Assembly (NCBI GenBank): GCA_011033025.1
Contig: WFMF01000448.1
Span: 62,001 to 126,000 of the forward strand
DNA length: 64,000 bases
Direction of reading: 5' to 3'
Source: Beroe forskalii
Lineage: Eukaryota; Ctenophora; Nuda; Beroida; Beroidae
How positions within the stretch are numbered: the first letter of the stretch is position 1; the number at the start of each line of letters is the position of its first letter. This document shows positions 1 through 11,689 of the stretch, piece after piece. The position numbers and the translations under genes are program-made. Below the pieces are notes generated by a model, which did not search any database, had not been told where the DNA came from, and worked only from the letters and a program-made list of their open reading frames with translations.

Positions 1-62
1 GTGTCGAACTCAGCAGATAAAATCTCAGCTGAGAGACGGTGAATTTCTCTTAATCTTACTTA

Positions 63-1103
63 AGGGGGGGGGTTCAAGCCAAATTTTTGGGAAAACACGT
101 TTCTGAGATAACGGTTGACCCAAAGGTATACCCCGTGGGCCAACTTTTGGCCAGGTTTGGTACCCCAGACCCACTGGCGCCGCCGTGGCGCCATGCCCAA
201 ATATGGGCACAAAATGGGCATATTTTTTTCAAAAAGCAACTTGGGCGGGATCTGAGGGAGTGCAATCGATAGATAATGGTCCCCTGAGTTGCCATAAAAA
301 AATTTGAAGTCGATATCTCCAAAATGGCTGAGTTATGGCCGAAAAACATTGTATGCCCATATATGGGCATACGCGCGTCTTTTAATAATTCTGGCCCATA
401 ACTTGGGCAAATATCAAAATTTTTTTTGAATGAAACCAACTTTTATTCATTAAATAGCGTTGAATTATGTATTCTCTGCAAGTTTGGGCTTGATTGCTGC
501 TAAAATGACGATTTGGTCAAAAAACCTCTAAAAACCTACAAAGTGCCTTTACTCAAACTCTTCGGCTGATTGATATTTTGCTAATTCTTTTACGTGAAAC
601 TAGTCTAAATTCCTCAGATAAAAAAATTATTTGAGTTGGGCAAAATGGGCTTTTTTTTTGAAAAGGCACTTTTGGCAAAAAATTTTGGCAACTCGGCTAC
701 ATTTGTGGTTTTTTAGAATTTGACCTCTTTTTTAGCAGCAATCACAACTTGCAGAGAATACAATTCAACGCTATTTAATGACAAATGGATCCGGAAATTT
801 GATATTTGGCCAAGTATGGGCCAAAATAATTTTTGGGCGCCAAAATAAAGCCATTTTTTGAAAATTTTGGATTTTTATGGTAACTCAAGGAACCGTTAAT
901 ATCGATTGCACTCCTCAGATCCTACAAGTTGCTTTGAAAAATGCGCCCATTTGTGCCCATATTTGGGCATATCTGTATGCCAGTGGGTCAGGGGTACTAA
1001 ACCTGGCCAAAAAGAGGCCAATCATCGGTAAGATGGGTCAACTGTTATCAAACTGAAAAACGTGCCATTCCCAAAATTTGGCTGAACCCCCCCCCTTGGC
1101 AAA
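63..1103. mobile_element. Foldback (long inverted-repeat) element in an intron of the TTC17-like gene
   Basis: Two diverged inverted arms, about 63-520 and 715-1103, are separated by a ~200-base loop. The left arm starts with a G-run followed by TTCAAGCCAAATTTT; the right arm ends with AAAATTTGGCTGAAC followed by a C-run. The arms also match around the loop at TAGCGTTGAATT...TCTCTGCAAG. Both arms hold small palindromes of the ATGCCCA...TGGGCAT type. No reading frame and no clear target-site duplication were seen. It ends about 25 bases before the acceptor of the exon at 1129, so it supplies part of that intron's 3' end. Family not recognised. Confidence 0.75.
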
Positions 1104-1128
1104 TACCGTCATTCTGCTATAATTTCAG

Positions 1129-4100
1129 CTCGAGACAGAGTACATTGGGCTGCAAGAGAAGATGTATTCTAACATGGTGAACGCAAGTCTACCCTCTCAT
1201 GTTATCAAACAAGTGCAAGGAACGGAGGATGCTGTGAGGAACACTCACAAACTAGTGTTAGAGCAACAGGTAGGATACAGTAACATACACTATTCAAAAG
1301 ATCTGTATCTACAATTATGTCTTATATGAAAATCTTTTTGATCCTAGAATAGTTCATACTTTCATAGTTCAGAAAAGGTTCCCGTGTGAACAAAAAGTCA
1401 GTTGATTGTCATCAATATCCGCTTCTACAAACTATAATTCCCCTATAACCCCCAGGAGATCCAAAGCACGCTAAGTCCAGCCAAGTACCTGGATTCAGTA
1501 ACTCTACGTCACAACATAGTGACATCCTCCCTGCTGACAGAAGAAGAGGAAGAGGTGGTGGATAGTGGGGTAGGGAAGAAGGATGTCAACTGGATACGAT
1601 CTACAAGACTCAAGTTGGAGAGGCTGGTGGATCAGATCAAGGGGCAGTTATCAGAGGACGAGGAGCTTCCTATTTACTATGATTGTGTGGAGACAGAGGA
1701 GGGGGAGAAGGGTGTCTTGGATTGTGATATGGGTGAGTGGACTTTATTGGGACGGAAATTGGACTGTCCGAGATGAAGACCTAGGGTAAATAACGATTTG
1801 CATATTGTTATCTAAAAATAGGATGTTTCTCAGTTCTACAAGGAACAAACTAAAATCAGGAGAGCATGAAAATATTAATGAGAAAACTCTTTCCTCAGCT
1901 TAGTCCTCAGTTTATACCTGCATGATGGACTTTTATTGTTTATTGGAGCAGCTTTCTGTATTGTATGATGGGACAATGTTATTTGAATCTTTTGTGCCTT
2001 TGTCAGTTAGCTTATTATCCTTTCAGACGAAGGCTCAGTAACGAGATCGACTAACGAGGACGAACAGCTCATCCTAGGACTCATGACAGCGGAAATGGAG
2101 CGGTTGTCACGGAAACAAGACACGGTGACGCTGCGTGAGGTGTCACGCGACGGTGACCATGGTAACGCTGACGTCACGCCACATGACGATCACGTGACCT
2201 TACACCCCGGCCTGTCTGCGCAGGACTTCGTGCTGTTCACTGACATGTTCCCTTTTACTGAACAGGTACCGTTTTTCCTTAGAGTCAAATCGCTCTGAGA
2301 TGAAAGTCATGCTCAACCCTGTAACTTTGCAACTAAACAACAGTCGTGAAATCAGATTTCACGCTCTTAAATGACCGATTTAAGGAATCATCTCCGTTTA
2401 TAGTGGCAGTATCCAAGTGGCTCGGCCATATTTGGATGAGTCTCTATGTTTTAAATTTAGACCCTACTTCTCCGTTTGTTTCAGGTAGAAGACGAGTCAG
2501 AGGGGTGTGAAGTGTTGACTGGTGAGAGTGACAAGTGGTACCAGCTCAAGTGCAGGGTCTGGGATGAGAACATGGCCAAAGTGGAGAAGGATGTCAAGAT
2601 AGTGATCAGGGAACAGAGCTCAAAGTCTGCGTCCATCGAGGTTAGTGAAGTTCTTGGTAGTCCTAGAGCTTAATAAGATGTCAGTCGTCTGTGTATTATG
2701 GCAATGAGGGCGATTAATTCGTTACGTTTATTTGTCAATGTTGTTCATATACAATCTTCCGAGCAATAATTTGTTTTTTGATGTCATCAACTCACCACAT
2801 AGAACTATGATAATGGCGTCACCTCACCCCCATATCTCCCACAGTTAGTGACAGATGGTAACCCTGAGACCATCCTGCCTCACATTCACAACCTTCTGTC
2901 TCTGGACAGTGAAGTGAGACGCAAACTCCTGCCCTCCTCCCCTCCCCAAGACGAGGGTAGTTGTGGTTACCATGGTAACCAGGCAGACACGTGTCAGGGG
3001 GCGTGTGGTAACCCTGGTAACACAGCAGAAGCAGGGAGTGATAAGAGGAGTGAGCAGAAGAAGAGTAAGAGTAGGGGTAGTGGGACGAAGGGATCATCCC
3101 GGAGCAAGGGATCAGGGAAGCAAGGAAGTAAGGGGGATAATCCGGATGAGGGACGGGTAGTCCATGATTCGGAGAGTCTGACGAAACTGGTGACGCAGCA
3201 TCTCCAGACAAATGATATCTTCGAGACCATGCGACAAATTAGACGTGAGTTTTCTTCTAGTAATTTGTTCAAATCGTGATAAAAGTGAAGCACCATGCAG
3301 CAGATTCTGATGATAGTGTTGCGTAATTTATGGCTATCATGATTCCTGGCTGACCGGAATAATTTACAGGATTTTCTGATGGATCACCTACTTCTTCAAT
3401 CAAAATGTGACTAATGTATAACCACTTTTACTGTTCAGAGCACAGGATCAACCCCAGCACTGCAAAGATAGATGACGCAGTAGAAGTGAAGTTCGGTAAA
3501 ACGTCGTGGGTTCTACGTCTCTATAAAGTACGTTAGTGTGATAAAAATTTGATCTTTATTGCGACAAAAACACGAATGATAACTTTGAAATCAAGCGTGG
3601 TCGAATGCAACAATTAAATAGTAGTTTCCATCAGGACTGAACTTGGACCGCTTGATACTACGATTATATCCGTTTTAGGGGTTACCTATGAAATTGATGC
3701 TAATATTGTTTACTATTCCAGGTAGATACGAGTCCAACCCGAGTAGTGCGAGTTGAGCAGTGTGACAAATACACGCCCATCATCTCCCACGCTGACTCCT
3801 ACATCCCTCTCATGGCACCCCTGTTACCTTTCCAGAAGAGGTAGTTAATATGAGCCATGGGGTATAAGCTGGGTATATGAGCTTATGAGGTAGGGGCTGT
3901 CTGCTTAGTACCTAATAAAGTAATAAGCTAATATTAATCTCCCACGTTGACTCTTACCTCCCCTCATGGCACCCCTGTTACCTTTCCAGAAGCGGTAGGG
4001 GCTGTTTTGAAAGATGTAACGGGGTAAAGAAGAGGTACGGGCTGTTTATATGAGATATGGAGTATGAGCTGTTTGCTCAGTTGTAGACTGTAGAATGTTG

Positions 4101-5833
4101 AAAATTAATATTCGGTCCAGTTCCAGTGTCGATAATGTGCGTACTGATTGAGAGCCGATTTGATAACGCCATTTCACACCACATATCTCAAATTTTGTCA
4201 TTTTCTTGTCATCCTGACCCCTTCTTACCACCCCTCCTTACAGTTTGGAGAAAGCGATCCAGCTCTCCCCTGCGGAACACCCCCTGTCCCCTGACTGCAC
4301 TACGTACATGGACCTGGACAACTGCTTCCTCTGTTACGATGAGTTGGACGGAGTGAGTCAGAAGAAACACGATACTCGACATATTCTCGAGGAATTTCCT
4401 CTTCAGGTGAGTGACGGATGAAGATGTTATTGATAGATTGAATAGTGTGTTCTTAATAAAGTCAATATTACTGCTTCAATCTATAGTATTTACAAACCAT
4501 CCACATATCGTATTATCTTGTTTTCAGGAACTTCTTACTGTTTTTGGGAACGTTGAGCATCTTGGGGCAGCAATCGATGCTGCGTTGAAAGAGGTAAGAC
4601 TGGCTTTGATAGATTTTATACAAATATTAAAGGACTTTCTACATGTTTATGTTGATTTTTAAGAGAGCAATAGGAAACTCAGAATTATATTCCCACGATG
4701 CAATCCATTTGATTTGGTTGCTAACACAAGTCGTGTTGCTGTAACAACAGTTGCTATCACTGCAACACCTTTTTCCAGGATCCTAACAACTGGTTGCTTT
4801 ACCACATTGCTGCAACCTACCACCGCACCTTCACGTTTGACCTTGGACCTGCTGTACAGTGCACACGTCGTGCTTTAGCGACAGTAGGCATAGAAAACAG
4901 GGCTGTTCCACTGCTGACACTTGCTAACTTGCTGCACCAAGGACGCAGGGTTACTGATGCCCTGCTCGTTGTGTTGGAACTCCAGGCCATTGACCCTGAA
5001 ACGGTTAGCATTATTTCATACGAAAATCATCGCTAAATAATTGAAATAATTTAGGTCACCTATTTTTTTGGCAGATTTCCATCTTCTCTTGAACACTGTT
5101 CCTTGCTAGTAAATCTTTACTGGGGATCTCATGTTACAACTGTCACTTATTTCAGTACTTGCACCATGTGCTGAGTTCCTCCTTGCAAGTTGACATAGGT
5201 GTCCCTGATGGTCAGTTCAGAGGGGCAATGGACGCTGTCAACCTCTCTCGCTCACCCATCGCAGAGCACCTCATAAACTCCCTGCTGTGCCGCTACAAGA
5301 TTCTCAAGGAACCCTTTCAGCCACCTTACGTTAAATTCGGTAATTTATGCTTTGTTTTGTTTTATGTAGTTCAAGTCATCGTCACCAATGAACCCTCTGG
5401 ACAATGGTGTTATGAATTTATGAGAAACGTCCAATGACAATCGTTATTTACGGAAGGCGCATTGATTTCAATTTCAGCTTGGTCGCGCTCTGTAGCCAAT
5501 TTTTGCGCGCGCGTTTCGCACAAACATTTTCTCTCGCATTATTTCCTTACGCACATATTTAGATTTTTGTTGTCAGACGTTGTCTGCCTTCGTTGTCTGC
5601 CTTCGGCGGACGCGCGCGCCCGCCGAAGGCGAAGGGGTCAGACATCGTCTGACATGATTTTTGCTCATGTAAGATTCTGAAACATTCTCATCTCAGTGAA
5701 ATCTCAACGTGTGACAAGAAACAAGCGGCATCCTCCATTCACGAAACCGCTAAAAACCCCTATTGATGGTGAGATATGGCGTCTTGAACACCACGAGGGC
5801 CTGACTGTGGATTTAACATGGGTAGCTGGGTGA
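1129..5833 (+). CDS. TPR-repeat protein resembling TTC17 (5'-partial, 12 exons)
   Basis: Twelve exons join in frame with GT-AG introns: 1129-1269, 1456-1732, 2027-2265, 2485-2640, 2845-3244, 3439-3527, 3722-3840, 4244-4406, 4528-4593, 4779-5003, 5156-5339 and 5697-5833 (TGA). Every phase closes, giving 731 residues; the 5' end lies before the window. The block encoded by 4528-5003 contains NNWLLYHIAATYH, CTRRALATVG and PLLTLANLLHQGRRVTDALL, which matches the recurring TPR-like block of TTC17 (W-LY--A--Y-R, RAL, LANxLH, DA). TTC17 in vertebrates is linked to actin and ciliogenesis. The upstream exons are acidic or Ser/Lys-rich (exon 2845-3244 encodes a KSKSRGSGTKGSSRSKGSGK stretch) and I do not recognise them. 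The C-terminus (DGEIWRLEHH...) is also unfamiliar. Certain that this is a real gene; the ortholog call is moderate. Confidence 0.6.
3942..4000 (+). repeat. Intronic copy of the 3' end of the exon at 3722-3840
   Basis: The intron after the exon ending at 3840 contains a second, slightly changed copy of that exon's last ~55 bases, including CATGGCACCCCTGTTACCTT and a following AG-GTAG-like donor near 3995. The sequence after it (GTAGGGGCTGT, GGGGTA) is also repeated, so the duplication covers the exon end, the donor and the start of the intron. Confidence 0.8.
5566..5657. repeat. GC-rich hairpin in the last intron of the TTC17-like gene
   Basis: An 11-bp perfect stem (GCCTTCGGCGG at 5599-5609 with CCGCCGAAGGC at 5620-5630) encloses an alternating GC loop. 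It is bracketed by GTCAGACGTTGTCTGCC on the left and GTCAGACATCGTCTGAC on the right. It is far more GC-rich than its surroundings. Function unknown. Confidence 0.7.
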
Positions 5834-7274
5834 ATCATCATTCCCAGTATCTGTACAAATACACCGCACCCTGAACGAATAGAGGAAACAAAAAAAACTT
5901 TCTGCTGTCAGCATGAACTGTGTCTATTGCCCAATTGACATAGGTAATTTTATTGCAAAATATTTCCATTTATATAATTTATATTTTTATAGTATTGCAC
6001 TGTTGTCAGTTTAAGATTTTTAAACTTTTAATACTGAAAAGTAAATGTGGCATAAAGGAAGATGACATACAAAACTTTTGTGATGCATGATGTTAACTGT
6101 TCATGTCCACTTTATACTTCTTTAAATCAATAATCTAACATTTGAAATTGTACATGCTCTAGAAGAATATTATACAGAACTATTTTAGTAGTTTATCAAG
6201 CAATTGAGTGTTTGTATGTGGAATCAATGAAGGCAAAAATCAAAATTTATCACATTTACATTGGCTATATGGTCTCAGGCCCTGCACTGGCCTTGTCTCA
6301 ATCACCTGCATGCACTGCTGTGGCGGAGTGGATACAGTATTTATAAAAAAAAAAACTTTTCAAAAGACATTGCATTTCGAACTGGGGTGTGGTGCAATGC
6401 AAACAGTTAAGCAACAAATCTAATCAACTCTGGCCAGGCCAGTATAATCTAAAAACAATGCATTGCCAGCTATGTCCAACAGTTCTGACTCCCCAACTGT
6501 GGTGGCACCATGCTTCTAAATCTTGACTGTATAATCACATTCATAGTAATAGCAATGGTCTGCACTGGCCCCTCTGTTGTTATTCCTTGTTTAACATGCC
6601 ATACAGTGCAGCAAGGATCTCCACTGAGTTCACCATAAGTAAGGGGGCCATCCATAAAGGAAGTCTGCAAAATTTCTGCCATTCTAGACCCCTCGTCTGC
6701 AAACATCTGTATTCTGGAAACCTGTCCCTTCCACCTCCCAGGACATCCACATTTTCCCTAAAAATCTTTTCAGTCATCAATTTGGGCATGAAATTTCACA
6801 ATTTTCTTGTGAAACAGCTGTCAAATTGATCAAAATTTTTACAAACTGTGTACATCGGCATTAGCCAGACTCCCCCTCCCCCCATTGAGGATGTCCTTTA
6901 TGGATGGCCCCTATAGGTGCTTACCCATTAGTATTATGAAGAAAGTTGTATTAATACCCTCTGTCGAAAGGAAAGTTTCCTTGTGTTTGACAATTGATGC
7001 TCACTCAGTACTATTCTTAGATTTACAATCTGATGTTATATAAGCTAGTCTTAAATGTATAACTTCCCAATCTGTGGGATGAAATCCCAGTTGGGGGCAT
7101 GGGGGCAGAGCCTCTTGAAAAATATTCTAGGTAGCTTCATGGCCTTGTACTGATTTTTAAGCAATAAAAATGATCAATTTTCACTCTGAAACCTTGGGTT
7201 CACATACATCTCTTTTCAATTCAATAAGTGGGGATATGCCCTTATTTTCATTCTGATTATATTCTAATTTGAGG
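5834..7274. other. Intergenic region with no gene seen
   Basis: The region between the TTC17-like stop codon and the DNAAF9 start is AT-rich with only short unconvincing reading frames. It presumably holds the 3' end of one gene and the promoter or 5' UTR of the next. The in-frame TGA at 7254-7256 closes the DNAAF9 frame upstream. Confidence 0.6.
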
Positions 7275-10200
7275 ATGGATGTCATTGGATGTGCATTTCA
7301 TCCAATACTATCAGATAAAAAAGCTTCACTAAAAGATGCACCTTTGTTATGTTCACTGAGAATTAAGAAGGTTCAGCAGTATCTCCAGAAAAGTAACATT
7401 GATGGTTTATTGTCACTGAATGGCATAGACAGTCATTATGATCCAGACTGCAGACACTTTCTGAATTTCATTCTCTTTGGGCACTCTATGTACAAATCTG
7501 GCAATTATGGCAAATATTCTGACAATATTGATGTTGATGAAATCATTTTACTCATTAAGCAGACAAAAGTGGAGGTGTACTTGAATTATTCATCCATGGA
7601 AAGTGTGCTTCCATTTCTATTGAAAGTTCATGACTTACAGATCCATTGTCTAGATGCTAAGGTGTCCACAGATGAAACTGTTATAGAGGATCATAAAGTT
7701 TACTCATTCATATCGATGACTGAGGGTGTTAAGAGGATTGCAATTCCTTTCACATCCCAATCATTTGATAAAATGATGATAGAAAAGTGGCCTATAGTTC
7801 AGGCATATGCCCTTGAAGATTATGGTTCACATGGTTTCTTTGGATTAAGTCATGAAATTTTGCCTTTGAATTTTGAGAAAAGTCCATTATTCTATCAGTT
7901 TGATCTTGGGTCTCTTAAACATTTGTTGACTGATACAAGTATCTTACTGAAGTACCAATGGAATACAATGATCAGAAATGTATCATATATGTTGAACAAC
8001 AATGAAAACATCAATTTAAGAAATGCCATGGATCCTATCATAAGTTATCTAGAGCATAATAGCAATGATCCTGGACAGATAGAATATAAATTATCTAAGC
8101 ATGCTGTTTCAGCTGAGCCACTATTCATTACATGTGCTGTCAAGGAACCTCAAGGGTCTCTAGGTTGTGCTAGAACATACTTCATCCATGAAAACATTGA
8201 TTCTAGTGATCTCATACTTTTGTCTTCAATTTATGATGCAACAGTTTCAACTTCTCATAAAACTATTCAAAGGTTCATGACAACCCAAAATTCATCAAAG
8301 TTACAGCAATATTTTGTGAAGAAGTTCACAGAAAGAATGTCATCTTATAAATTTCCCCAGGTTTCAAATTTTAAGACTGGTAATCTTAAAATAGAAATAT
8401 TGCTTGAAGCTTATGATGTAAAAGGTAAAAAGGTTAAGGAAAACATGAAACTAAGCCTAAAAACATTTTCTGTGTCTATCAGTAACATTGAGAGTTTACA
8501 GAAAAGTAAGGTTACATTTGAACCAATCATCTTCAAGGAAACCTTCATGGACTCTCTCATTGATGTACAAAATGATGAAACATCAGCAGTTGACACAGAA
8601 CTGCTCATTGTCACTGATGTTATTCCTACTTATGTTCAATGGAATAAATCAGCTACAACTGATGAAGAAGCCATGCCATGTTCTCTGTTCAGTAATGACC
8701 CAAACACATATGAAGCTCTATTTAAGCTGAATGATGGGTCAATTGAAATATCATCACCATATTCAACTCCTTTGCAGATAAGGCTATCAGATTTGAAAGA
8801 AGTCAAAAGCAAAAGATCTGGCTCGATTGCTATAGCTGTTCATATTGAACATTCATCTAATTGCCTACCACCATTTCTAAGAAGATTCTGTCTCATCTTT
8901 TGGCAGCGGGGGAGGGGAATAAAGTTTGTATCAGAAACCCTGCTTCCTCAACTAATTGAAAGTGGTGTACCTGAAACTAATGACAATTTGCCTTCTGATG
9001 TTCTGCTTCGTTTTGAAAACTTAGTTTCAATCAAGTCTGGAAATATTGGAAGTGGTAAGTCATGTGAAGAATCTGAGATTATTCAGAATTACTATCCAAC
9101 ATACTCTTCTTTTGCACCTCATTTCACTTTGTGCTCTCTTGGGAATCATACATATAATCAGCAAGATGTCAATCCAAACCTTAGTATTGACAATCCTGAC
9201 CCATTCATTTTCATCACAGTGTTAACAGGAATACCAGGGAGTAACCAAGAAAAGATTTGTGCCCTTGTTACTGAGAATAGTAAGGAACATGATTGCCAAT
9301 TCATTGTATTGAGGCAGCCATTAGGCTCAGACGTTCTGTTTAGTGCAAGTGATTTACAAAAGACATTGTTTACTCTGAGTCAAAGAGGTAATGATCCCCT
9401 AAGAGTTTTAGTTCTTGTTTCTGCATATGTTGAAATATCAGAAATAATTTCACCTATTGTCCATCACCCTGATAAACGAACTCGGCTGGCATGTCATATT
9501 TCTTGTGTCAATACATGTGTTGATTTGAGAAATTTGTTCATCTGTAATAAAACATGTTTCCCTAAGATAACTGAGCAATGCCAAGAAGGATGGACCAACA
9601 ATATTATTGTTACTGGTTTGAAGAAGTCTGGAAAAGATGAAAGGCTTCAGTTTTTGAGACGACTTAACCCTCATTGCAATATCATTGAGGTTCATGGGAA
9701 TAACTTCATTGACAAAGAAAGCATGAAAGAAATTTGTTCCACAGATTCGTTTTATACTCATCCACTGCCTATTTCTCGTAACCTTTCTGCCCCTGGATGG
9801 TTCTCAAAGGATTATAAACCATGCCCCTCATTTATTGAAATAAACTATGTTTCTGTCAGTTTTGATGGGGCTCTGTGCAAGGCTCGCTTCATGTCTCACC
9901 TGAAGACCCTTCACCAGAAAGAGGGGCGAGTTTACCTAGACAGGCTCCTGACAACTGGATCTGTCTTCTATCTTGCTGGAAGAACGAAGTTCAGTGATGA
10001 TAATAATATCTACAGCATTGAATGTACTCCCAGAAGTGATGCTATATCCCTGAATGTGTTCAACAAGCCACTTCCACCAAACTCCAAGAACTGCTTCATA
10101 TTTACTGGCTACCAAATAACTGAAGATCAAGTTAAGAGCTGGCTCGAAGGCTGCCTTCCAAAACCACCCAGTAAGAAGGAAAAGTTTACCAAGTATAGTC

Positions 10201-10433
10201 TGACAGCTGAAGAACGGCAAATGCTCAAGGATAAAGCTAGCAAGGAGACATTGCCAGAGGGTTGGTTCTACAATGGCACCTCCTACGTTTCCATGATGGA
10301 AGGTGGCAAGAAAATGGAACATCCGAACTACGAAACTATCGTTCAGGAATATTTGGATGAAAAGAACTGTGAAATTGACAAGTTCAATGATGAAATCGAG
10401 AAGATAACCATACCACCACTATTTGGAGTCTGA
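7275..10433 (+). CDS. DNAAF9: Dynein axonemal assembly factor 9 (shulin / C20orf194 family), intronless
   Basis: A single open frame of 1,052 residues from the first ATG (7275) after an in-frame TGA at 7254 to TGA at 10431. The N-terminus has DGLLSLNGIDSHYDPDC, matching the family's DGIL-ILGIDSRYNEGC block. The C-terminus has LPEGWFYNGTSYV followed by a YLDEKNCEIDKFNDEIE-type helix, matching PLPPGYFYNGTQFV...EANxEIEKYN in vertebrates. Length is near that of the human protein (about 1,170). In Tetrahymena shulin packages outer-arm dynein in an inhibited state for delivery into cilia, so cytoplasmic preassembly of axonemal dynein is the inferred role. The human gene has dozens of introns; here there are none, while both neighbouring genes are heavily split, which suggests an origin by retroposition. 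No poly(A) tract or flanking repeat remains. Confidence 0.8.
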   Translation: MDVIGCAFHPILSDKKASLKDAPLLCSLRIKKVQQYLQKSNIDGLLSLNGIDSHYDPDCRHFLNFILFGHSMYKSGNYGKYSDNIDVDEIILLIKQTKVEVYLNYSSMESVLPFLLKVHDLQIHCLDAKVSTDETVIEDHKVYSFISMTEGVKRIAIPFTSQSFDKMMIEKWPIVQAYALEDYGSHGFFGLSHEILPLNFEKSPLFYQFDLGSLKHLLTDTSILLKYQWNTMIRNVSYMLNNNENINLRNAMDPIISYLEHNSNDPGQIEYKLSKHAVSAEPLFITCAVKEPQGSLGCARTYFIHENIDSSDLILLSSIYDATVSTSHKTIQRFMTTQNSSKLQQYFVKKFTERMSSYKFPQVSNFKTGNLKIEILLEAYDVKGKKVKENMKLSLKTFSVSISNIESLQKSKVTFEPIIFKETFMDSLIDVQNDETSAVDTELLIVTDVIPTYVQWNKSATTDEEAMPCSLFSNDPNTYEALFKLNDGSIEISSPYSTPLQIRLSDLKEVKSKRSGSIAIAVHIEHSSNCLPPFLRRFCLIFWQRGRGIKFVSETLLPQLIESGVPETNDNLPSDVLLRFENLVSIKSGNIGSGKSCEESEIIQNYYPTYSSFAPHFTLCSLGNHTYNQQDVNPNLSIDNPDPFIFITVLTGIPGSNQEKICALVTENSKEHDCQFIVLRQPLGSDVLFSASDLQKTLFTLSQRGNDPLRVLVLVSAYVEISEIISPIVHHPDKRTRLACHISCVNTCVDLRNLFICNKTCFPKITEQCQEGWTNNIIVTGLKKSGKDERLQFLRRLNPHCNIIEVHGNNFIDKESMKEICSTDSFYTHPLPISRNLSAPGWFSKDYKPCPSFIEINYVSVSFDGALCKARFMSHLKTLHQKEGRVYLDRLLTTGSVFYLAGRTKFSDDNNIYSIECTPRSDAISLNVFNKPLPPNSKNCFIFTGYQITEDQVKSWLEGCLPKPPSKKEKFTKYSLTAEERQMLKDKASKETLPEGWFYNGTSYVSMMEGGKKMEHPNYETIVQEYLDEKNCEIDKFNDEIEKITIPPLFGV

Positions 10434-11010
10434 TCCTGCCTCCTCGACATTGATGAACGAGCCAAAAACACACTGAACTGTTGATTCAGTTCAATTTGCA
10501 AACTGTGGTTCATTTACTGCATTCTGTATTTATCATTATATATTGCATGTTGAACGTGAAGAACAAATTACATAGCAGTTTCATATAATTATTGTTTATC
10601 AGAAAAGTATGATATCATAATATTTATTCATTACTTGATATCCATGTTTTGCCATTTTGTCAGATTTTTAACATGTAAGATAGATCAGAATTGTACATAA
10701 ACCGTGTTTTTGGTATATTACTATTAATTCATACATTAAGTTTATAATTATCCTATCAGTTATCACTTAATACATGTTTTAAAGTAAAATCATGTTTATT
10801 CGTGATATTTTTTGTTGGAAACCGTTCAACTTTCAAGAAGCAACATGAATCTTCAATGTTTTCATAGACATTCTAGATGTCACAAAATGATTTTCCTGAC
10901 TCCATATGGCATATATCGTTGAATGTGAAGGGTTCCAATGCTTAATTTATTAAACATGCTGTATAGTATTTACCACGTTTATACCTATTTTTATGAATAA
11001 AACATTTCTT
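10434..11010 (+). other. Probable DNAAF9 3' UTR with polyadenylation signal
   Basis: AT-rich sequence after the stop, ending with AATAAA at 10997-11002. A second AATAAA lies at about 11290. No other feature seen. Confidence 0.5.
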
Positions 11011-11317
11011 TATGCCCAACTGAACTTATTGTTATGTATGTTTATACATACATACATTATAATTTATTATTTTGTTTGCAGGTCAATACATCAGAAAGTT
11101 TTTAAATCACATTGAAACATTGGGCAGCACTTGCAAGCAGCCTGCAGGCTCACATTTTGTGTAGAGATTTGTATTCTATTATAAAATTTAGTAATAAAAT
11201 CATGTTAACTGTTGTGAATTACTGTAACTGTTATTGTTATATCAAAACCTCCGTTTTATTGTTGAATTTCGAAATATTTTATCAATGTCAATAAAGCTAA
11301 AGGGAGGAGAATCATGT

Positions 11318-11478
11318 TTAATCATCATAGATTTCTTCCAATATTTTCAATACCTCAAAGATTTCGGCATATAATATTGGTTCCATACCTACACGGTGGC
11401 CTTTTGAGCTTCTTATTAACCTATACCCATGATTCCGTAATTTCATCCATGTAGAATTTGATGTTCCATAATTGATAC
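11318..11478 (-). CDS. Possible terminal exon of an unidentified minus-strand gene
   Basis: On the minus strand an AG acceptor (right edge 11478) leads into about 53 codons ending TAA at 11318-11320, containing STWMKLRNHGYRLIRSS and EPILYAEIFEVLKILEEIY. The helical, charged ending reads like a genuine C-terminus, and an AATAAA lies about 60 bases downstream on that strand. It might be the last exon of the GCC2/GCC3 gene at 15.9-23.7 kb, whose 3' end is otherwise missing, but that would put the Derlin exon inside its intron. Unproven. Confidence 0.25.
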
Positions 11479-11529
11479 CTTGAATATTTATGTATTTATA
11501 TGAAATAATAATTGATCCCATGTCTGAGG

Positions 11530-11646
11530 ATGGCACAGACGTTTCATCAGGAGTACATGGCGGTGCCCCCTGTTACCAGGACTTACACCACAGCCTGTGT
11601 TCTAACCACCATTGCAGTCCAACTTGACATCCTCTCACCTTTTCAG
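11530..11646 (+). CDS. DERL2: Derlin-2 first coding exon (rest of gene not found)
   Basis: ATG at 11530 opens 39 codons beginning [20 protein letters not shown] and ending [11 protein letters not shown], then a GTACCT donor. This aligns throughout with human Derlin-2 ([28 protein letters not shown]...ITPFQ). Derlins are rhomboid-like ER membrane proteins of ERAD. The next expected segment (LYFNP..., WRLITNFLFFG) was looked for downstream on the plus strand and not seen. The exon is followed within 50 bases by repeats. It is either an exon with a very long intron or a fragment left by rearrangement. Confidence 0.85.
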
Positions 11647-11689
11647 GTACCTACAGCTCGCATAAATCACATCAAATATTGTTACACTT

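Noticed and set aside
7269-7274. Start of DNAAF9 at TTG 7269
   Set aside because: TTG is not a plausible initiator here when ATG at 7275 follows at once; the frame is closed by TGA at 7254.
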